Below are positions 60,751 to 64,000 of a stretch of 64,000 bases of DNA, in pieces. Made by a program: the position numbers and the translations under genes. The notes under the pieces are model-generated. The model searched no databases. It saw nothing but the letters and a program-made list of their open reading frames with translations, and was not told the DNA's origin. Every line of letters begins with the position of its first letter. Position 1 is the stretch's first letter. Source of the stretch: Sipunculus nudus (lineage: Eukaryota; Annelida; Sipuncula; Golfingiida; Sipunculidae); assembly GCA_026874595.1 (NCBI GenBank), contig CM049306.1:64860019-64924018 (forward strand), in the 5' to 3' direction.

Positions 60751-61430
60751 TAGCCCTCAGCTCATAGGCTGATGGGCTATTGTCGTCACCCAAGCTGTCC
60801 GTCTGTCCGTCCGTCCATCTGTCTGTCCGGTGTCTGTCCGTCCGTCCGTTCCACGCCTGTTAACTTTTACCTTGTGAGCGGGATATCTCTAAAAGGATTC
60901 ACCGTTGGAATTTTATTTCATCAGTCAAGATGTATATCGATAAAATCTCGGTCAAGTTCGAAGATGGGTGACCTTGACCCATTTTTCTACATTTTAGAGC
61001 TGATTATAGAAAAACACTCAGAAGCATATATCTCAGGAACCATTGTGTGGATTTTAACAAAACTTACTATGATCATTGGGACTGATGGTCTGTATGTGCG
61101 GCACAATTTCGGTGGCACCTCCTGCAATTTCTGATTTTTTAATTAAATTTTATCGGATTTTTTCAATTTTGGCCTTTTGTTCAGGATATCTCCAAAGGTA
61201 TTCAACACAGGAACTTCATTTCTTCAGTGCTATTGCATTATATTTACAAAATCTTGGTCAAGTTCAAAGATGGGTGATCTTGACCTACTTTTCAAGGTTA
61301 CAGAGCTTAGTATAGAAAAAAACTTAGGAGCTTATTTCTCAGGAAGCATTTGGTGGATTGTTATGAAACATGGTATATACCTCTCCAATTGAAATTTATA
61401 AATGATAATCAATTTTTGCTAATATTCTAG
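60751..61430 (+). mobile_element. D1: HINE-like element of the AGCCCTCAGC family nested in B3
   Basis: AGCCC-TCAGC-TCATAG-GCTGA-T-GGGCT (60752-60778) is a hairpin with one bulged base. A GTCC microsatellite (about 60801-60850) follows. Two units about 295 bp apart share GGATATCTCYAAAGG and TCTTGGTCAAGTTC-like words. It ends ATATTCTAG at 61430, a CTAG terminus like family B. No inverse of the 5' motif is seen near the 3' end, so this copy may be truncated internally. Confidence 0.75.
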
Positions 61431-61816
61431 TTTTGCAATGCAATGCTCACAGATACTGGCCTAATGTTTGGTCTGTGGGCCCATAATGACCACTTACAGA
61501 TCGAGTTTGCGTTTCGTCCCAGTTAACCTATTTTTCACCATATGACAGATCCTGAACATAGAAAATTTCATGAAAGACAGAAATTTTCATGATAAATGCA
61601 CATATATGGACTTTTTTTCATAATGCCTGCATATAATGGCCTGATTTTTGGTGTGTTGCTTGATAATGACCCTTTACAGATCGAGTTTGCATTTTGCCCT
61701 TGTTGACCTGCTTTTGACCATACAACACCTCCTGAACTTAAAAAATTTTACAAAATTTAACAAATGTTTCTAATTTGCCCCAGGCAGGGGCATTCGTGTC
61801 GTTCCGACACATCTAG
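61431..61816 (+). mobile_element. B3, part 2
   Basis: Resumes with TTTTGCAATGCAATGCTCAC (B unit, diverged) and continues through about two units to GGCAGGGGCAT (one base off the inverse repeat), the hairpin at 61796-61810 and CTAG at 61813-61816. Confidence 0.9.
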
Positions 61817-64000
61817 TTAGAAATCTATTTTCACACTTCAGGACTGCCTAATATCAAAACCACTCATCTGGTTTTCTTCATTTTTACCATAAATATTCCT
61901 CTATATGGTTCCTATGTACATGCCAGAAATTAAGTCAGTATTATTTAATTTAAAAAAGTTATGGGCCCAAATATAATGGACTTTGTAAAAAAATGAGGAA
62001 AGATATTTTGTCACTTAAGACCAAAAGTGTTAAAGGTAGGAATTTTTTTTTAGTAATACTACTTTAAATAATCAAAATTGAATTGTAAACCAAAAATTAG
62101 ATCAAAATCTGTTAAATTTTTTTAAATATTGGCAAAAATATAGAATTGGTACCTTAAATTTTGCCCAAGTTTGACCATGGCATGTTTTTTTCCTGTAACT
62201 GCTGTGGATTTAATTTTCAAAGCATGTTTTTGTTACCATTTCAACTGTTAAAACAAAAAATTTGAAACCAGTTGATCAAAAACTGTAGATTTTGTTCAAG
62301 TTTTAAAGCACCATGTCATATATTGTTTACACCAAGCTAGTGTTATGCAGTTTACCAGAGCTCAGCTCCCCAGCTTCAGCTCTAATTTCCTTAAATTTTG
62401 CATACAGTTAGATGTCCCCCAAATCCTCTACCATACTAAAAGTTTGGTCACTAGGACTGCATTCCTTCGAGATATTAAGAAAAAACTTCATTTTTCCATT
62501 AAAACCCCATTGTTACACTTTAAGATTGCCTAATATCAAAACCACTGATCTGACTTTGATAATATATAATATACATATTTTTCTATACATTCGCTATGCA
62601 TATGCCAGAAATGATGTCAGTATCGTGTAATTGTTTTAAGTTCTAGGCCCAACCATAATGCACTTTGTAAAAAATCAAGAAATATATTTATCCTCTTTAC
62701 ATGAAAATTGCTGAAGGTAGACATTTTTTGCCAGGGATATAACATTATTTAATCAAGATTCAATTGTATTCCCAAAATTAGTTCTGAATTTTTCAAATTT
62801 TATAAGTTATTAGCATAAATATAAAATCAGTACCTTAAATTTTGCCCAAGTTTGACCATGGCATGTTTTTTCCCTGTAAGCACTGTTGATTTAATTTTCA
62901 TATCTTGCACTGGTAAGGATTTAAGCTTCTAAATTATGAAGTGATAAAAGGAATTGGTCAAAAACTAGCTTTTATGAAAGTTTTTATGAGACCATATCAC
63001 ACCTTGGCTGTACTGAAGCCCCTCTTTTATGTCCCCACATTGACCTTTCAGGCCAATTATGCATGCTTGAAGCGAGGCACTCTGCAGCCAGCTCTTGGGT
63101 GGCTTCAACTGGATCTAACTGTCCAACCCCTCCACTAGTATTTGTTTAGGCCATAAACATAACAATAAACTTTTTTTTAATATTTGGTTTATGATAAGAA
63201 CTTAAAAAAATAAATGGAAAAGGAATTTATAGTTAATGAGTTACAGGGGATTACCTTGCAATTACTGATCATTTATGGATCTTCCATGGATGGCCAAAAT
63301 TGTATTTCAAATAACACCATGCAGTCACCATTGGGTATTTTTCATTTCAACCATAAAAATGAAAAATAAATAATTAAAATAAATTGTTGTTTACTATTAG
63401 GGATTATATGAAGCAAGATAATGATAGACAAGGATGCAGTTGATTATATTAAATTAATCTAAATTTCCAGGTCTTTTCCAGGTGTTTAACTTGTTGGTTT
63501 ATATTTATTACAAAATTAAAATAATAAATAAATATGTCAAAAATTTTAAATATTACTCAGACAAGTGTTCATTAAAGATTTTAATTTGTTTGACTTATAA
63601 CTCATGGTTGTATCAGTTTTTACATGAGACTGGCTAAATAATCAAAATTTATATTGCTGGTTCTTTATTTCAGTTCATAAAATTAAACATTCCCAACTCC
63701 AGTTTGCTCCTGGTTTGATATATTGGGTGTTTTGATCCTTGGATTAATTTTAACACATGTATTAGTTTTATAGCTGAGAATACTTTTCTTTTTTTCCTGA
63801 TACCATTTAAAAAAATATAAATATTCAAATTTTTCCTGTTAGTGCTGTGGATATAATTTTCACAGCATTAACATTTCATCTGTTAAAATCTGAAATTTGA
63901 AACCAATTGATCAAAAACTGTAGATTTTATTCAAGTTTCCAGGTACCATGTCTTCATTGTTTGCATCAGATCAGTATAAATGCAGTGTACTGGGCAGTTA
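61817..64000 (+). mobile_element. A3b, part 2 (runs off the window)
   Basis: Resumes with TTAGAAATCTATTTTCACAC and follows A3a through two monomers and the tail, without the B1 insertion (empty site at about 63170). The window ends within the A3 tail at GTACTGGGCAGTTA, equivalent to about 33942. Confidence 0.9.

Overview
This window looks like non-coding nuclear DNA of a marine mollusc, most likely a bivalve. The evidence is the repeat content. The interspersed elements combine a short 5' hairpin, a (GTCC)n-type microsatellite and a tandem-repeat core. The array at the start is built on GGTCAAGGTCA-type blocks. I know both kinds from mollusc genomes, but I could not run a database search. The window is AT-rich. 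I find no complete protein gene, no rRNA and no convincing functional tRNA gene. Most short open frames lie inside repeats. Element names used here (A1-A4, B, C, D) are my own labels.

Layout. (1) 1-6430: a tandem satellite with a 289-bp monomer in a 578-bp dimer, packed with AGGTCA half-sites. (2) 6430-10529: mostly single-copy DNA with a candidate coding exon (7478-7632), a tRNA-derived SINE-like head (9071-9125), hairpins and a possible decayed transposase fragment (9977-10168). (3) 10530-17673: an A1 element split by a TIR DNA transposon, which is itself split by a second A1. (4) 17749-38095: one C element expanded to about 20 kb by nested insertions of A4, A2, A3, B and another C. (5) 38096-41037: mostly single-copy DNA with a small TIR element and a poly-C tract. 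(6) 41038-45786: a composite A2/A3 element. (7) 45787-46802: a short spacer with a 552-bp MITE. (8) 46803-53540: A1 containing B containing A1. (9) 53541-57795: an A4 fragment, a C fragment and a full C element. (10) 57796-58939: single-copy DNA with a possible terminal exon. (11) 58940 to the window end: A3 containing B containing D.

Main result. Families A, B and C have unrelated bodies but the same terminal design. Each has a 10-11 bp motif at its 5' end, and its exact reverse complement lies just inside the 3' end. A short hairpin and then CTTGTT or CTAGTT follow. A and B also share a 5' hairpin with identical geometry: 7 bp, one mismatch, 5 bp, 3-nt loop. This matches the design described for Helentron-associated (HINE-type) rolling-circle elements and mollusc pearl-like elements. 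Empty sites preserved in paralogous copies inside the window prove several insertions and give their relative order. No Rep/helicase or other autonomous partner gene is visible, so these copies are presumably non-autonomous.
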